Shown here one piece after another: positions 1 to 9,181 of a stretch of DNA of 42,526 nt (position 1 is the first letter of the stretch; each line of letters opens with the position of its first letter). The DNA lies in the IMG/VR virus record IMGVR_UViG_3300027833_000093, positions 1-42,526 of that record. The stretch is one strand, 5' to 3'. The notes below the pieces were generated by a model. That model searched no databases. It worked only from the letters and a program-made list of their open reading frames with translations, and was not told where the DNA came from. The DNA is from a virus. The position numbers were made by a program, and so were the translations under genes.

Positions 1-1487
1 CCAGAGCCGTCGTTTCCTGCGTGCCATGCAGTATTGCTGTTAATTGTTAAACTTCCTGAACTAACTAGCTCTGTAGGCTGTGATGATTTTCCTAATACAA
101 ATTTACCGTAATCATTTCTAATAACGTATGCATTTGCTCCGTGGTCAGCAGTTCGCGTAGAACCATTTACAAAATGAACCGCCTTATTACCACCGTCATT
201 TCCTGCTCTTAGGAAGTAGTTATAAGAGGCTGCACCGGCATGGCCGGAAATATCAAGAGCAGGAGTAGTCGTTGTTCTACTAAATGTATAAGTACCAGAA
301 GCAGTATCTGCAGCATTACTTCGTATATACTGGGAATCAGTAGGCGGTGGGTTAGCAGAGCTGTAATAGTAACTACCATGTTGACCGTCAAGTAAATCAG
401 CATCTAATCCTGAACCTGAACCATCGTTGCCAGCGTGCCAGACAGTGTTACCCAATACCTTTACGCCATTACCACCACTAGCATCTACTGAAAAACGCTC
501 ATACCAATCAGCCTCTAACCACCCAGCCGAAAGGCTACTTCCTGAAGTTCCACCTCCATCATAAGTGCTAATTGTAAATTTATTTTGATGGTAGCCACCA
601 AAGTTAACTTTCCACTTACGACCTAAGTTAGTTCTATTTGCATACCATTTTTTATTGCCATCATCATAATAAACATCGTAGCCAATGTACGTCGTGTAAT
701 CTAAACCACCGCCAGTAGTTTCTCTATGTGCGCCAAATACACCTGAAGCACCACCACCAGTCGGACCTACTTGCATGAATCCGTCTGTCCCTGATGCCCA
801 AACTGCACGTCCACCGGCTGTAGATTTTATTGAGGTTGAGGTTGTTGCTCCACGAGCAGTAACAGTCGCTAAGGTATCTGTTTCGCTGTAGCTTGTTAAA
901 TACCCACCAGAAGCATGATTACCCCAACCGTAAGCCGTGTTCCAGTTACCTTGATTATTTGTAAGATTGCCTGCGTGCCATATTTCGTTTGCCTCTGAAG
1001 TAGTTCCAGGCCTCCAACGCAAGTGGCCGTCGGCCCTAGTAGCGTATAATATTCCTGCTTGACCTGCGTTGTTTGAAAACACAATAGAAGCCGCGTTTGT
1101 GCCATCATTTCTATGTATTTCTAAACCTTTAGCGAACGTATCGTGATCAATTATCAAGCCCGTATTCGTGCCGCTGGTTATAGTTCCACCAGCTAAAGGT
1201 AGCTTAGTTGCGAGTGCAGTAGTAAGAGTAGATGCGTAGGAAGCATCATCATTGATAGCCGCAGCCAGTTCGTTAAGAGTGTTTAGAGATCCGGGAGCTC
1301 CACCAATTAGACTAGTAATTTCTTGTTGTACGAAAGCTGTGGTAGCAATACGAGTGTTGTTTGTTCCGCCGTCTTGAGTAGCAGCTGTAGAAGTACTCGG
1401 AAGTAGCATTACGCCATTCGCAGTTATTACTTCTACACCACCCACCTCGAGGCCATTCTTTATTCTAAAGTTATGATTGTTTGCCAC
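1..1487 (-). CDS. tail fibre protein, C-terminal part outside the window
   Basis: Open from a GTG at 1487 to the left edge with no stop, so about 495 residues of a longer protein are visible. The start is set by GGGGAG 9 bases upstream; an ATG nearer the Shine-Dalgarno box is followed directly by TGA. The N-terminus (ANNHNFRIKNGLEVGG) has the look of attachment domains of marine phage fibres. The phrase W-H-A-G-N recurs three to four times (for example codons near 975, 445 and 30), as in phage tail-fibre repeat families. The composition is rich in Gly, Ser, Thr and Asn, as expected of trimeric beta-structured fibres. Probable role: distal host recognition. It has its own promoter (1549-1577), separate from the fibre gene upstream. 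The receptor-binding tip, if C-terminal as usual, is not in view. Confidence 0.85.
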   Translation of the reverse strand, partial: MANNHNFRIKNGLEVGGVEVITANGVMLLPSTSTAATQDGGTNNTRIATTAFVQQEITSLIGGAPGSLNTLNELAAAINDDASYASTLTTALATKLPLAGGTITSGTNTGLIIDHDTFAKGLEIHRNDGTNAASIVFSNNAGQAGILYATRADGHLRWRPGTTSEANEIWHAGNLTNNQGNWNTAYGWGNHASGGYLTSYSETDTLATVTARGATTSTSIKSTAGGRAVWASGTDGFMQVGPTGGGASGVFGAHRETTGGGLDYTTYIGYDVYYDDGNKKWYANRTNLGRKWKVNFGGYHQNKFTISTYDGGGTSGSSLSAGWLEADWYERFSVDASGGNGVKVLGNTVWHAGNDGSGSGLDADLLDGQHGSYYYSSANPPPTDSQYIRSNAADTASGTYTFSRTTTTPALDISGHAGAASYNYFLRAGNDGGNKAVHFVNGSTRTADHGANAYVIRNDYGKFVLGKSSQPTELVSSGSLTINSNTAWHAGNDGS

Positions 1488-1548
1488 GGTTCACATCTCC
1501 CCAATTGGCTTAACCCCTTTGCAGGGTTTTGAATTTTGATTTGGATAC

Positions 1549-1577
1549 AGTATAAGAAATTTCAACTGTTTTGTCAA
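1549..1577 (-). promoter_or_regulatory. sigma-70 promoter for the left-edge fibre gene
   Basis: Minus strand TTGACA (1577-1572), 17-bp spacer, TATACT (1554-1549), with an A-rich tract just upstream of the -35 box. Predicted start of transcription is near 1542. The leader contains a weak 5-bp hairpin (AACCC/GGGTT, about 1513-1529) without a T-run, so it is not a convincing terminator. It is one of seven promoters of the same design in the window. Confidence 0.85.
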
Positions 1578-1602
1578 GGTTTATTTTTGGATACCTTGAA
1601 GA

Positions 1603-4600
1603 TTACACTAATATACTGTGTCGAACGACTTTGAACTGCATCGCGTCGGAAGAAGCAGGAGTTGCGAGTAGGCGTACATTTCCTGAATTAATGTCTGCTG
1701 TAAAGACTGCTTCAGCCGCAGAGCCTGTAAAGATAGTACCAAACTCATTGATTGAAGGAGTAGTTCCATCATGAATAAGAAGCATCTCAGTAAGATGGTA
1801 AGTACTATCAGTAGTGTTTGTAATTTGAATAGTGTATCGGGCAGAGCGGAAAATCGAGGCAGACATAGAATCACATGTATACTGGTTTGTAGAAGCAACA
1901 CTTGATTGATTTACGTTAATACCAAGCTGTTTTACTTGAAGTTGAGCTGCTGGAGCAGTTGTTCCGATACCAACGTTGCCGTTATTGAGTATCTCAACAT
2001 TTGCACCACCAGTTGTAGTAAATCGATGCCCATTTCCAGATAACCCCTTAAAGTAGTTTCTGTTCCCGTCTGCATACATTTGCAATCGTCCAACCCCAGA
2101 AATATTTAAGTGAATACCTTGGGAAGCTCCATTCGCAGCTACATCAAGAGTTTTTGCCGGAGCAATTGTTCCAATACCAACGTTGCCGCCAACTATGGAC
2201 ACAGCCTCTACTTGGCCGGTACCCATCAATGACATACGAGGACCACCAACACTGTTTACTCGAAGCTTTATGCCTGCAAAATCCCAGCCCGCATGATTTG
2301 AAGCACCAATTTTTAATGCCCAATGATCCTGATTACCCGCATACGTAACAGGAGTAGTGTAAATTCCTCCGCCATGAATATGTAATTTTTCAGTTGGAGC
2401 ATTCGTTCCGATACCAAGCCTAGAACCGTTTGCTGCTGACGTAAGTCTCATTTTTTCCGTAATAATATCAGCAGTGTCCTGAGTATGGAATGACAAACCT
2501 GATTGGTTGCTCCCTTCATATACCCCGACTATTCTGGCTCTATCTCTTGTTTGGTTATCTCCAATGCCGCCAGCAAATACAATGGCTGGACCACTACCTA
2601 CTAAAGCTGAAGCAGCATTATTTGTCGAAGTAAATTTACTAACTAATCTGAGTACATCATCAACTGTGTTATATGCTGGAGCAGCATAGTGTACTGTAAG
2701 CAACTTGCTTGGAGCCGTTGTTCCAATACCAACGTTGCCTGCATTTGTAATCGAAAAACGAGTATTAGTTCCAAGCACAGAGTTATCAGCAATTTCAAAT
2801 GTGTTGCTGTTTACGCCTAACGCAAAACTATTTGATGTAGACGAAAATTTCATCTGCGGTCTAGCGCTTTCTCCGCTAATAGTTACTGATGTAGTCCCTC
2901 CAACATCTCTATTAAACTCAGCAATATTTACACCGCCAGAACCACCTGTAACTTTTAATCCTGTCGCCGCCGCGTCCTGGTCTATTCTTAGTTTTGCGTC
3001 TGGAGCAGTTGTTCCGATACCAACGTTGCCTGATCCGTCAATAACCATTCGAGTTACATCAAAGACTTCATTGTCTGCGCTTGTAGCATTAAAACTAAGC
3101 TTAGCTGTATCGGCTTTTATTTGAAAGTTCTTTCCATTTGTAGTTGTATACCCAGACCTATCTATTAAGTTTATATGAGGTCGGTAAGCTCTTACTCTAA
3201 TACCTGAGTAATCTGTAGCTACACCTTCTGCGTCCCAATCAATATCTAAAGCATCTTGGGGATTGCTTGTTCCGATACCAACCTTACCTGCTGCGGTAAT
3301 GCGCATCTTTTCTGTGTTATTGGTCCCGAGTTTTAAATCACCATTTGCAATATTTACAATGTTAGCCGTTGTTGCACTTAGCTGCAAACCTCCTAATCTA
3401 GCAAATCCATTAACATGCAAGGGGACTGCTGGAGTGGTTGTTCCGATACCAACATTTCCATCACCAAGTATTCTCATTTTTTCTGCAGAAGTTCCGGCAT
3501 TATCAGTAAAGAATGAAATATAACCAGTATTATTAGCACCAGTTGTTCCACTTTGAATCATAGCTACAGAACCAGCATTGTTTGCAAAGTTTACAGTAGA
3601 GACTACATCATTGGTATTATTATTTGCATGCTGTAATCTTATTTCTGCACCACCTGATGCTGAGCCATCACTGTTAATTTCTAATTGTGCATTTGGAGCA
3701 GTTGTTCCGATACCAACGTTGCCAGAAGCATTTATTCTTACTCTTTCTGTTCCATCAGTTTTAAATGCATGTTGACCTACTGAGTTTGTGGAAACAGCAT
3801 CATAGTTAATTATAGAGTCATTAGTAATTCCAGATACTGCTGTGCTTATAACTAAACCTCTGTCATTATTAGCACCAGTAAATCTTGCTATTGCTGTATT
3901 AACTGTTCCACTTGTTACATGTAATTTATTTGAAGGTGCCGTTGTTCCGATACCTAACTGGCCCGCAGCATTTAGCCGCATCTTTTCGCCAGTTGATAAA
4001 TTGTCTATATTCCATCTATGAGAACTACTTGAAACAGCATTTCCTGTATCGGCAATATATACCATGTGACCATTTTGTGTACGTATAGCGGCAGTAGAGG
4101 TAGCATCCTTAAGCTCTATACCGGCATTGTTATCACTAGATTCAAATCTAGCAACATAATCAGTCGTACCACCATTAACATGCAAAGGCTTTACTGGAGA
4201 AGCTGTTCCGATACCAACTTTGCCATTAGCATCAATAATCATGCGCTCAGAGCCAGCAGTATCAAATCTTATCTTATTTTCGTCGGCAGACTCTTCAACT
4301 TGTATTTTTGTATTGTTGTCTGCGTCTGCTATCGAAGTACCTGAGCCTGATGCAGCAGCCCAAGATACATTTCCTGAACCGTCAGTTTTGAGTACCTGGT
4401 TTGCGCTACCATCTGCGGTTGGGAGGGTGAATGCTGAGTTTACGGTAAGACCGCCAACATTGGCAGTCCCTGACAAGAAAAGGTCTTTGAATTTGTGAGT
4501 ACTTAATCCAAGGTCGATAGCAGCATTTGTTTGCGGGTAAAACCCATTATTGCTCCCAGAAAAAGTAAGCTGTTTAAGAGTCGACCCATGATAGCTACCA

Positions 4601-5688
4601 AGGTATAAGTGCTGATTGTTGCCGTCATTTGTACCTGCAACAAAGTATGCTTTATCACTTGCTGTATAAAACTTTGCTACTGTACCGGAAGATACCTCAT
4701 CGTGCGCATAGAGTTTGCCAATGTGGTGTTCGGAGGTTGGATCATTTGCGGTATCAAACAGTGTTGTACCGGTTGTTATTGTACCCGCAGTTAGACTTCC
4801 TGAGTCTGTTATGTTTGAGCTAGAAACTTGTCTCCACGTTGTTTCAACGAAGCAGTTAACATAATCTCCTACGTGTAGCCAAACATAGTAATTGTTTGAT
4901 GTGCCATCGTTTACGACTTTAACGGACACTACATCAGTACTAGTATCATCATCTGTGTTTTCATACCACCAGTGACCTCTTTGAAGTCCTGATCTTTGAG
5001 AAAATGTAAAGTGAATATTTACATTAGTTACTTGATCTCCGTAGTCATAAGCGGCCTTTACAATTCCTGTAACTCCTCCATCAGCACTATTAGAGCTTTT
5101 AATTTTTCCTAGTAAAAAGGATTGAGTACCTGAACCTGAACTAACTGCATACTGTCTTAAATGCTGGCTTCCTTCATCCGCTTGGAACAAGCCATCGGTA
5201 GTCTTTATACGCCCACTAGCGACAACATCGCCAGCAACGTTTATGCCTGTGGAGGTGGTGGCAAGTTTGGTTGAGTTGTCATGATAAAGAGTGACTGCGC
5301 CATCCTTTACAAAGTCTGCCATTTTCCCGTTAGCGTAAGAACCGTCACTAATTAATGATATTTTTGGTCCGTTAGTATCTATATATAAGCTACCCTCGCC
5401 CAAATCTCTTATATAGCTGCTATCATTATTATGATAAATCTGGAGGTCGTTACCAGTACCAAATCGCGCACGTACGTTATCGCCTAGTGATAGGTTGCCT
5501 GTAAGAGTACCACCAGTAAGAGGAAGTTTATCGCCACCGACCTCTACTATAGACGCAGTGCCGCTGTCCTTCTTGATGTACATCTTACCATCATAGGTAT
5601 TGATGGCGACTTCGCCGAGAGATAATTGAGATACGGTTGGAGTGCCGCCCTGCGTTGCAGAGCGTCTCAGTTTGATAGTTTGTGCCAT
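1603..5688 (-). CDS. long tail fibre with ten VGIGT-AP repeats
   Basis: A 1361-residue fibre-like protein. Residues 1-55 (starting MAQTIKLRRSATQGG, with LGEVAINTYDGKMYIKK) form a short attachment domain also seen in the neighbouring fibre at 5738-7264. Residues about 170-300 form a compact region with many aromatics (GHWWYEN, VWLHVGDYVNCFVE). From about residue 495 to 1250 the phrase N-V-G-I-G-T-T-A-P recurs about ten times at intervals of roughly 55-105 residues, separated by beta-type sequence with frequent T-E-K-M-R-I. The last 110 residues are a different domain ending VRHSILV. No C-terminal chaperone domain of the S74 type was recognised. The long repeated shaft and terminal domain suggest an elongated trimeric receptor-binding fibre. 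Confidence 0.85.
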   Translation of the reverse strand: MAQTIKLRRSATQGGTPTVSQLSLGEVAINTYDGKMYIKKDSGTASIVEVGGDKLPLTGGTLTGNLSLGDNVRARFGTGNDLQIYHNNDSSYIRDLGEGSLYIDTNGPKISLISDGSYANGKMADFVKDGAVTLYHDNSTKLATTSTGINVAGDVVASGRIKTTDGLFQADEGSQHLRQYAVSSGSGTQSFLLGKIKSSNSADGGVTGIVKAAYDYGDQVTNVNIHFTFSQRSGLQRGHWWYENTDDDTSTDVVSVKVVNDGTSNNYYVWLHVGDYVNCFVETTWRQVSSSNITDSGSLTAGTITTGTTLFDTANDPTSEHHIGKLYAHDEVSSGTVAKFYTASDKAYFVAGTNDGNNQHLYLGSYHGSTLKQLTFSGSNNGFYPQTNAAIDLGLSTHKFKDLFLSGTANVGGLTVNSAFTLPTADGSANQVLKTDGSGNVSWAAASGSGTSIADADNNTKIQVEESADENKIRFDTAGSERMIIDANGKVGIGTASPVKPLHVNGGTTDYVARFESSDNNAGIELKDATSTAAIRTQNGHMVYIADTGNAVSSSSHRWNIDNLSTGEKMRLNAAGQLGIGTTAPSNKLHVTSGTVNTAIARFTGANNDRGLVISTAVSGITNDSIINYDAVSTNSVGQHAFKTDGTERVRINASGNVGIGTTAPNAQLEINSDGSASGGAEIRLQHANNNTNDVVSTVNFANNAGSVAMIQSGTTGANNTGYISFFTDNAGTSAEKMRILGDGNVGIGTTTPAVPLHVNGFARLGGLQLSATTANIVNIANGDLKLGTNNTEKMRITAAGKVGIGTSNPQDALDIDWDAEGVATDYSGIRVRAYRPHINLIDRSGYTTTNGKNFQIKADTAKLSFNATSADNEVFDVTRMVIDGSGNVGIGTTAPDAKLRIDQDAAATGLKVTGGSGGVNIAEFNRDVGGTTSVTISGESARPQMKFSSTSNSFALGVNSNTFEIADNSVLGTNTRFSITNAGNVGIGTTAPSKLLTVHYAAPAYNTVDDVLRLVSKFTSTNNAASALVGSGPAIVFAGGIGDNQTRDRARIVGVYEGSNQSGLSFHTQDTADIITEKMRLTSAANGSRLGIGTNAPTEKLHIHGGGIYTTPVTYAGNQDHWALKIGASNHAGWDFAGIKLRVNSVGGPRMSLMGTGQVEAVSIVGGNVGIGTIAPAKTLDVAANGASQGIHLNISGVGRLQMYADGNRNYFKGLSGNGHRFTTTGGANVEILNNGNVGIGTTAPAAQLQVKQLGINVNQSSVASTNQYTCDSMSASIFRSARYTIQITNTTDSTYHLTEMLLIHDGTTPSINEFGTIFTGSAAEAVFTADINSGNVRLLATPASSDAMQFKVVRHSILV
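1940..4215 (-). repeat. interspersed repeat encoding VGIGT(T)AP in the fibre shaft
   Basis: A block of about 25-30 bases coding for GNVGIGTTAP and its flanks occurs about ten times, near 1950, 2160, 2400, 2709, 3003, 3262, 3430, 3690, 3935 and 4195. Several copies share long identical stretches around GGCAACGTTGGTATCGGAAC. Such copies can drive recombination that lengthens or shortens the shaft. Confidence 0.85.
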
Positions 5689-5706
5689 GTGGCTCCCCTA
5701 AAACTT

Positions 5707-5718
5707 GCGTATATACGC
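5707..5718. repeat. 12-bp perfect palindrome between two fibre genes
   Basis: GCGTATATACGC is perfectly self-complementary and lies in the 49-bp gap between the stop of the 508-residue fibre gene and the start of the 1361-residue one. No T-run follows, so it is not a standard terminator. It could be a protein-binding site or a processing hairpin; nothing else supports a role. Confidence 0.4.
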
Positions 5719-5737
5719 TAGGTTATATTGTTTGTTT

Positions 5738-7264
5738 TTAGAATGTGCCGCCGTCAAGGATACCTGTGAAGGATGCTGCAAAGTTTCCTGCAGTCATTAA
5801 CTTAGAAGTAGTACTTCCATCATTGACCTGCCAGTAGTCGGTTGCTTCGTTCCAAAGCAATGATACGTTAGTAGCAGTTCCTCGTTCAATTTCAAAACCA
5901 GCGTTCTCAGAAGGAGTACCTGTTTCGTCATTGTTGAGCAGCATAATAGAGTCGCCGATAGCAACAGTATTAGAATTTACAGTAGTAGTTGTACCGTTTA
6001 CAGTAAGATTACCTTGAACAACAACGTTGCCCGAAGCTGTCATTGTAGATGCAGTAATATCATCGGAGTTTAATGCTCCGTCTACAGTTACATTGTTAAA
6101 CGTTACGTTCGAAGTAGTTGCAACGGCCTGACCGATAGCAAAAGTAACTTTATTGTTGGAAGCTGTAGTTGTTACACCGGTGCCTCCTTCAAAGTCTAGA
6201 GTTTCTGTGAGAAGTGCTACTGCGTCAGAGCCAGAATCGCCTGTAACGTTTAGAACACTTGCAACACTTGCAGACCCTGCGGCAGTTAAACGACCTTGCC
6301 CATCTACTGTGAAAGTAGGAATAGCAGTAGTAGAACCATAGCTTCCTGCAGTTACAGCAGTATCATCAAGATCAATAGTAACTTCATTATCAGAAACAGT
6401 AGTAGTAATACCTGTATCACCGGTAAAGGTTAAGGTATCTGTGAGAAGTGCTACACCATCTGTACCACTATCGCCTGCAATATTAAGAGTAGTCGCTAGA
6501 GAAACTGTTGATGCTGCGGTTACAAGACCTTTTGCATTTACAGTAAGTACTGGAATTGTAGTAGTGGATCCGAATGTGCCAACATTACTGTTTACGGTTG
6601 CGAGAGTAGTAACTAAGTTTACAGCAGCGCCTCCATTGAAGGATACGTTTGGTGCGGTAAGGTCGCCAGAAGCAGAGAAGTTTCGTGCAGCTGCGAGAGT
6701 TGTAGCAGTAGTAGCATTACCTGATAAAGCACCTAAGAAAGAAGTAGAAAACACATGAGTTGCGCCAGATATGACACCCGCATCAACACTAATTGTACCG
6801 TCAAGAACGATAGGAGACCCCGCAGCAGGAGTAAGATTAAGTGCACCCGTAGAGGCGGAAATTGTATTAGCGTTGACATTTATATTATCAACTTGTAAAG
6901 CTGTGAGAGTACCAACAGAGGTAATTGCAGTTTGAGCTGCTTGCGTTACGCTAAGAGCTGTACCACTTGCGTTACCCGTTAAGTTACCAGTTACGTTACC
7001 AGTTAAATTAGCAGTGATTGTTCCTGCAGAAAAGTTTCCTGAGCCGTCTCGTAAAACTAGTTTGCTTGCGGTGTTTGATGCGGTCGCAGCAGTAATGATA
7101 TCAGTATAATACTTACCACCAATGGCATCAATATCACCTGAGCCGCCTCCTGGACGTCCTATAAATAATTTGTTGGAACTAGCTGAATATGCTAGTTCTC
7201 CGTTCGAGAGTGCGGTAGGTGTTGCAGTACTAGTACTTCTTTTGATTAGAATTGTTTGAGCCAT
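5738..7264 (-). CDS. tail fibre / baseplate-attached fibre protein
   Basis: A 508-residue protein that starts MAQTILIKRSTSTATPT and so shares its attachment domain with the next fibre. Residues about 75-220 are low-complexity beta-rich sequence (Asn, Thr, Ala, Gly). Two near-repeat units follow at about 250-290 and 310-350 (each ends SVASVLNVTGDSGS-like and A-L-L-T-E/D-T-L), giving tandem duplicated domains. The C-terminal 90 residues (NGTTTTVNSNTVAIGDSI, then WNEATDYWQVNDGSTT) are of a kind seen in marine phage fibres, and it ends LDGGTF. The neighbour at 7284-7679 ends in the similar LDAGAF, suggesting a shared docking tail. It lies in the unit started at the 8038-8066 promoter. Receptor binding or fibre connection is inferred. 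Confidence 0.78.
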   Translation of the reverse strand: MAQTILIKRSTSTATPTALSNGELAYSASSNKLFIGRPGGGSGDIDAIGGKYYTDIITAATASNTASKLVLRDGSGNFSAGTITANLTGNVTGNLTGNASGTALSVTQAAQTAITSVGTLTALQVDNINVNANTISASTGALNLTPAAGSPIVLDGTISVDAGVISGATHVFSTSFLGALSGNATTATTLAAARNFSASGDLTAPNVSFNGGAAVNLVTTLATVNSNVGTFGSTTTIPVLTVNAKGLVTAASTVSLATTLNIAGDSGTDGVALLTDTLTFTGDTGITTTVSDNEVTIDLDDTAVTAGSYGSTTAIPTFTVDGQGRLTAAGSASVASVLNVTGDSGSDAVALLTETLDFEGGTGVTTTASNNKVTFAIGQAVATTSNVTFNNVTVDGALNSDDITASTMTASGNVVVQGNLTVNGTTTTVNSNTVAIGDSIMLLNNDETGTPSENAGFEIERGTATNVSLLWNEATDYWQVNDGSTTSKLMTAGNFAASFTGILDGGTF

Positions 7265-7283
7265 TTAGGTTCTCCGGTCAGCC

Positions 7284-7679
7284 TTAAAAGGCCCCTGCGT
7301 CAAGCGTATCATCGTCCTCTGCAACAACTAGGTTAGTCCATGCAAAAACTCCTGCGCTTATTTCGCGGTATACTTTGATTTCATTGTCATCCTCGTCATA
7401 CCACGTATCACCCTCTGAAACATTTGTTCCTGTAGGCGTATCGGTAGACCGAAAGTCTTGATCTGCTAGTTGTTCTATGGCAGTCTGTAAGTTTGTTGCT
7501 GTTACTGTTCCATGAGGAACGTATGAGATACCGGCAGCTGTTGCTAAACCAATGGCAATACCTCTGGCCTCTACTAAAGTAGTATCTGTGCTAATATCTA
7601 ACGATACAGCCTCTGAAGAAGAGGCTGTAATAGTCGTGACATTTTCGGATACAGTAATATTAGTAGTAATATCAGACAC
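7284..7679 (-). CDS. short tail/baseplate protein ending LDAGAF
   Basis: A 131-residue acidic protein without cysteine, signal peptide or membrane segment. The N-terminal third is Ser/Thr-rich beta-type sequence. The C-terminal half has GDTWYDEDDNEIKVYRE, a phrase common in small phage tail proteins that describes a beta-hairpin with conserved aromatics, and then the acidic tail ending LDAGAF, which resembles the LDGGTF end of the following fibre. Its ATG overlaps the stop of the preceding gene by one base, so the two are translationally coupled. It probably belongs to the baseplate-to-fibre junction; the exact role is not known. Confidence 0.65.
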   Translation of the reverse strand: MSDITTNITVSENVTTITASSSEAVSLDISTDTTLVEARGIAIGLATAAGISYVPHGTVTATNLQTAIEQLADQDFRSTDTPTGTNVSEGDTWYDEDDNEIKVYREISAGVFAWTNLVVAEDDDTLDAGAF

Positions 7680-8017
7680 TATCTTGTAACTCCTTGGTTA
7701 AGGGTCACTGACCCGTGTAAAAGTTTTTGTACAATATTATCACTTGTTGTAAAGATCTCTAGATCATACTGATAAGTACCTGCAGCTATCGCATTCGTAA
7801 CGCTGTTCGATAGGCTCATCTGAATTTTACCATTTGTGGGTGTGGGAATATTGCACGTAAACGTAGCCGTTAAAGTAGTCGAAGACTTAGTCGGTCTTAG
7901 CTGGGCACGTGCAGAGTACCCGGTCAAGTTTTTAACTGTTCCGGACTCAGATACTGTAAACTCTAACGCAAAGTCGGAACCTTGGTCAATAACTAGGTCG
8001 TAGCGGGCTGCTGTCAT
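7679..8017 (-). CDS. small baseplate protein with BppU-like N-terminal fold
   Basis: A 112-residue protein: an opening beta strand (YDLVIDQGSDFALEFTV), then VKNLTGYSARAQLRP, then a closing region (GTYQYDLEIFTTSD). This order is typical of the small immunoglobulin-like domain in phage baseplate upper proteins and in short marine phage tail proteins. It is the first gene behind the 8038-8066 promoter and has GGAG seven bases before its ATG. Its stop overlaps the next start. The family assignment is from pattern memory. Confidence 0.65.
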   Translation of the reverse strand: MTAARYDLVIDQGSDFALEFTVSESGTVKNLTGYSARAQLRPTKSSTTLTATFTCNIPTPTNGKIQMSLSNSVTNAIAAGTYQYDLEIFTTSDNIVQKLLHGSVTLNQGVTR

Positions 8018-8037
8018 TTGATTTTCTCCATTACAGA

Positions 8038-8066
8038 ATTATAGCCAAATTGAGGTGCTATGTCAA
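8038..8066 (-). promoter_or_regulatory. perfect-consensus sigma-70 promoter for the left fibre unit
   Basis: TTGACA (8066-8061), 17-bp spacer, TATAAT (8043-8038), preceded by an A-rich tract on the minus strand. Predicted start near 8031 leaves a leader of about 14 bases before the ATG at 8017. The spacer begins TAGCACCTC, resembling the spacers of several other late promoters here. Confidence 0.92.
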
Positions 8067-8087
8067 GATTTATTTTTTTCATGGTAT

Positions 8088-8633
8088 CTACCTCCATCGA
8101 GGGCCTTCGAGCCAGTCCACCAAGGAGTATCTAACTCCATCTGTTATCTCTGTTACTCTATGTGGCAAATAACTAGGAAAAACTAAAATAGATCCCTGAG
8201 TTCTGAAATTAACAGGGGTTTCTACATCTTGAAACTGAAAGTCTCCGCCCTGATAAGTGGTAGGGTCACTAAGTTGTATAACTACTGATAACTTACGATC
8301 ATACATAGATCCACCCTGCCAATTAACATCATGATGCCAGTTGTAAAAAGAACCTTTAGAGTATTCTCCAAACTGAGCATCAGGTACATAGTCTACATCA
8401 AAGTTAAAAGTAGATCTGTTTGCTTCAAATCCGTAATACTGTATTAATTTTTTAATTTCAGAATTATCTGTAAATCCTAGTTTAGTTTTTCTAACTTCAG
8501 AATTAGGTTTATGGTCGTTATCAGAAAAAATTGTACCGTCTTTAAGAGTAAGCTCTTCTTTGCACTCTTGTATTAATTTTTCGCATATTCTAGGGTGTAT
8601 CTTACCTTCCCATAGCTGCCATGCTTGTCTCAT
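8088..8633 (-). CDS. 2OG-Fe(II) oxygenase, prolyl-4-hydroxylase / PKHD type
   Basis: A 181-residue protein with the full set of metal and cosubstrate residues of the 2-oxoglutarate/Fe(II) double-stranded beta-helix family. The iron triad is H100-x-D102 (in YNWHHDVNW) with distal H158 (PHRV), and R168 (GVRYSL) would bind 2-oxoglutarate. The phrase YQGGDFQF before the distal histidine is typical of the prolyl-4-hydroxylase/PKHD branch. The length is that of a single catalytic domain, with no signal peptide. Its start overlaps the stop of the next oxygenase by four bases (ATGA), and both sit directly downstream of the collagen-like hub gene. Hydroxylation of a virion protein is inferred; a host substrate or nucleobase is possible. 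It is the last gene before the next promoter. Confidence 0.85.
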   Translation of the reverse strand: MRQAWQLWEGKIHPRICEKLIQECKEELTLKDGTIFSDNDHKPNSEVRKTKLGFTDNSEIKKLIQYYGFEANRSTFNFDVDYVPDAQFGEYSKGSFYNWHHDVNWQGGSMYDRKLSVVIQLSDPTTYQGGDFQFQDVETPVNFRTQGSILVFPSYLPHRVTEITDGVRYSLVDWLEGPRWR

Positions 8634-9181
8634 TGTTCGTATCCTTGTGTGTTGAAGAAAAAAGTTTGAAAAAGCCTTCCATCGTGTTTATCTGTACCAA
8701 AGCCTGGAAGAACGCTACGATGGTATTGAGTTGCTTTATAGATTACTAAACGATTATAAACATTTCCTGCAAAGCTTAATAGTTCCCAGTTGTTCATGTC
8801 TTGATCCGTTTCCTCGCCTTGCGTACAGTCAGAGATACCACTTTCTTTATGTCTATAGATACCTGTGCCGGACTCTAAAGGAGCATCTGGTGTCAAGTAT
8901 AGCACTGCTGCATATTCTGTTTTATCATGATGAACCCAAGTAGACGCATCCTCTGTAGTATACTGGTAAGAAGTATTGTACTCCGAGGGCCAGTAGCTTA
9001 TCTTTTTATCTATAAGATTTTCAAAAAAAGTTTTTAAATACTCTGATTGTTTAGCAGGTTCAGGGCTAGTTCTTAGCCCTGGGTAGTTCCCGCTTATATC
9101 AAACTCCTGCTTTAAAGCTTCTTCTCTTACTTGATCTACATTATTGTAGAAATTATCAAAAATTAAAAAATTATTATTCAT
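8630..9181 (-). CDS. 2OG-Fe(II) oxygenase-like protein (DUF6445-like)
   Basis: A 183-residue protein with a second, different 2OG-Fe(II) oxygenase signature. H84-x-D86 (in WVHHDKTEYAAVLYL) supplies two iron ligands, H154 (TQYHRS) the third, and R169 (DGRLFQTFFFN) the probable 2-oxoglutarate contact. Overall sequence order matches the DUF6445 family of phage and marine bacterial proteins as I remember it. Its ATG shares one base with the hub gene's stop, so it is coupled to a 2268-residue collagen-like protein, and its end overlaps the prolyl-hydroxylase-like gene. The two oxygenases differ too much to be a simple recent duplication. The substrate is unknown. Confidence 0.75.
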   Translation of the reverse strand: MNNNFLIFDNFYNNVDQVREEALKQEFDISGNYPGLRTSPEPAKQSEYLKTFFENLIDKKISYWPSEYNTSYQYTTEDASTWVHHDKTEYAAVLYLTPDAPLESGTGIYRHKESGISDCTQGEETDQDMNNWELLSFAGNVYNRLVIYKATQYHRSVLPGFGTDKHDGRLFQTFFFNTQGYEQ

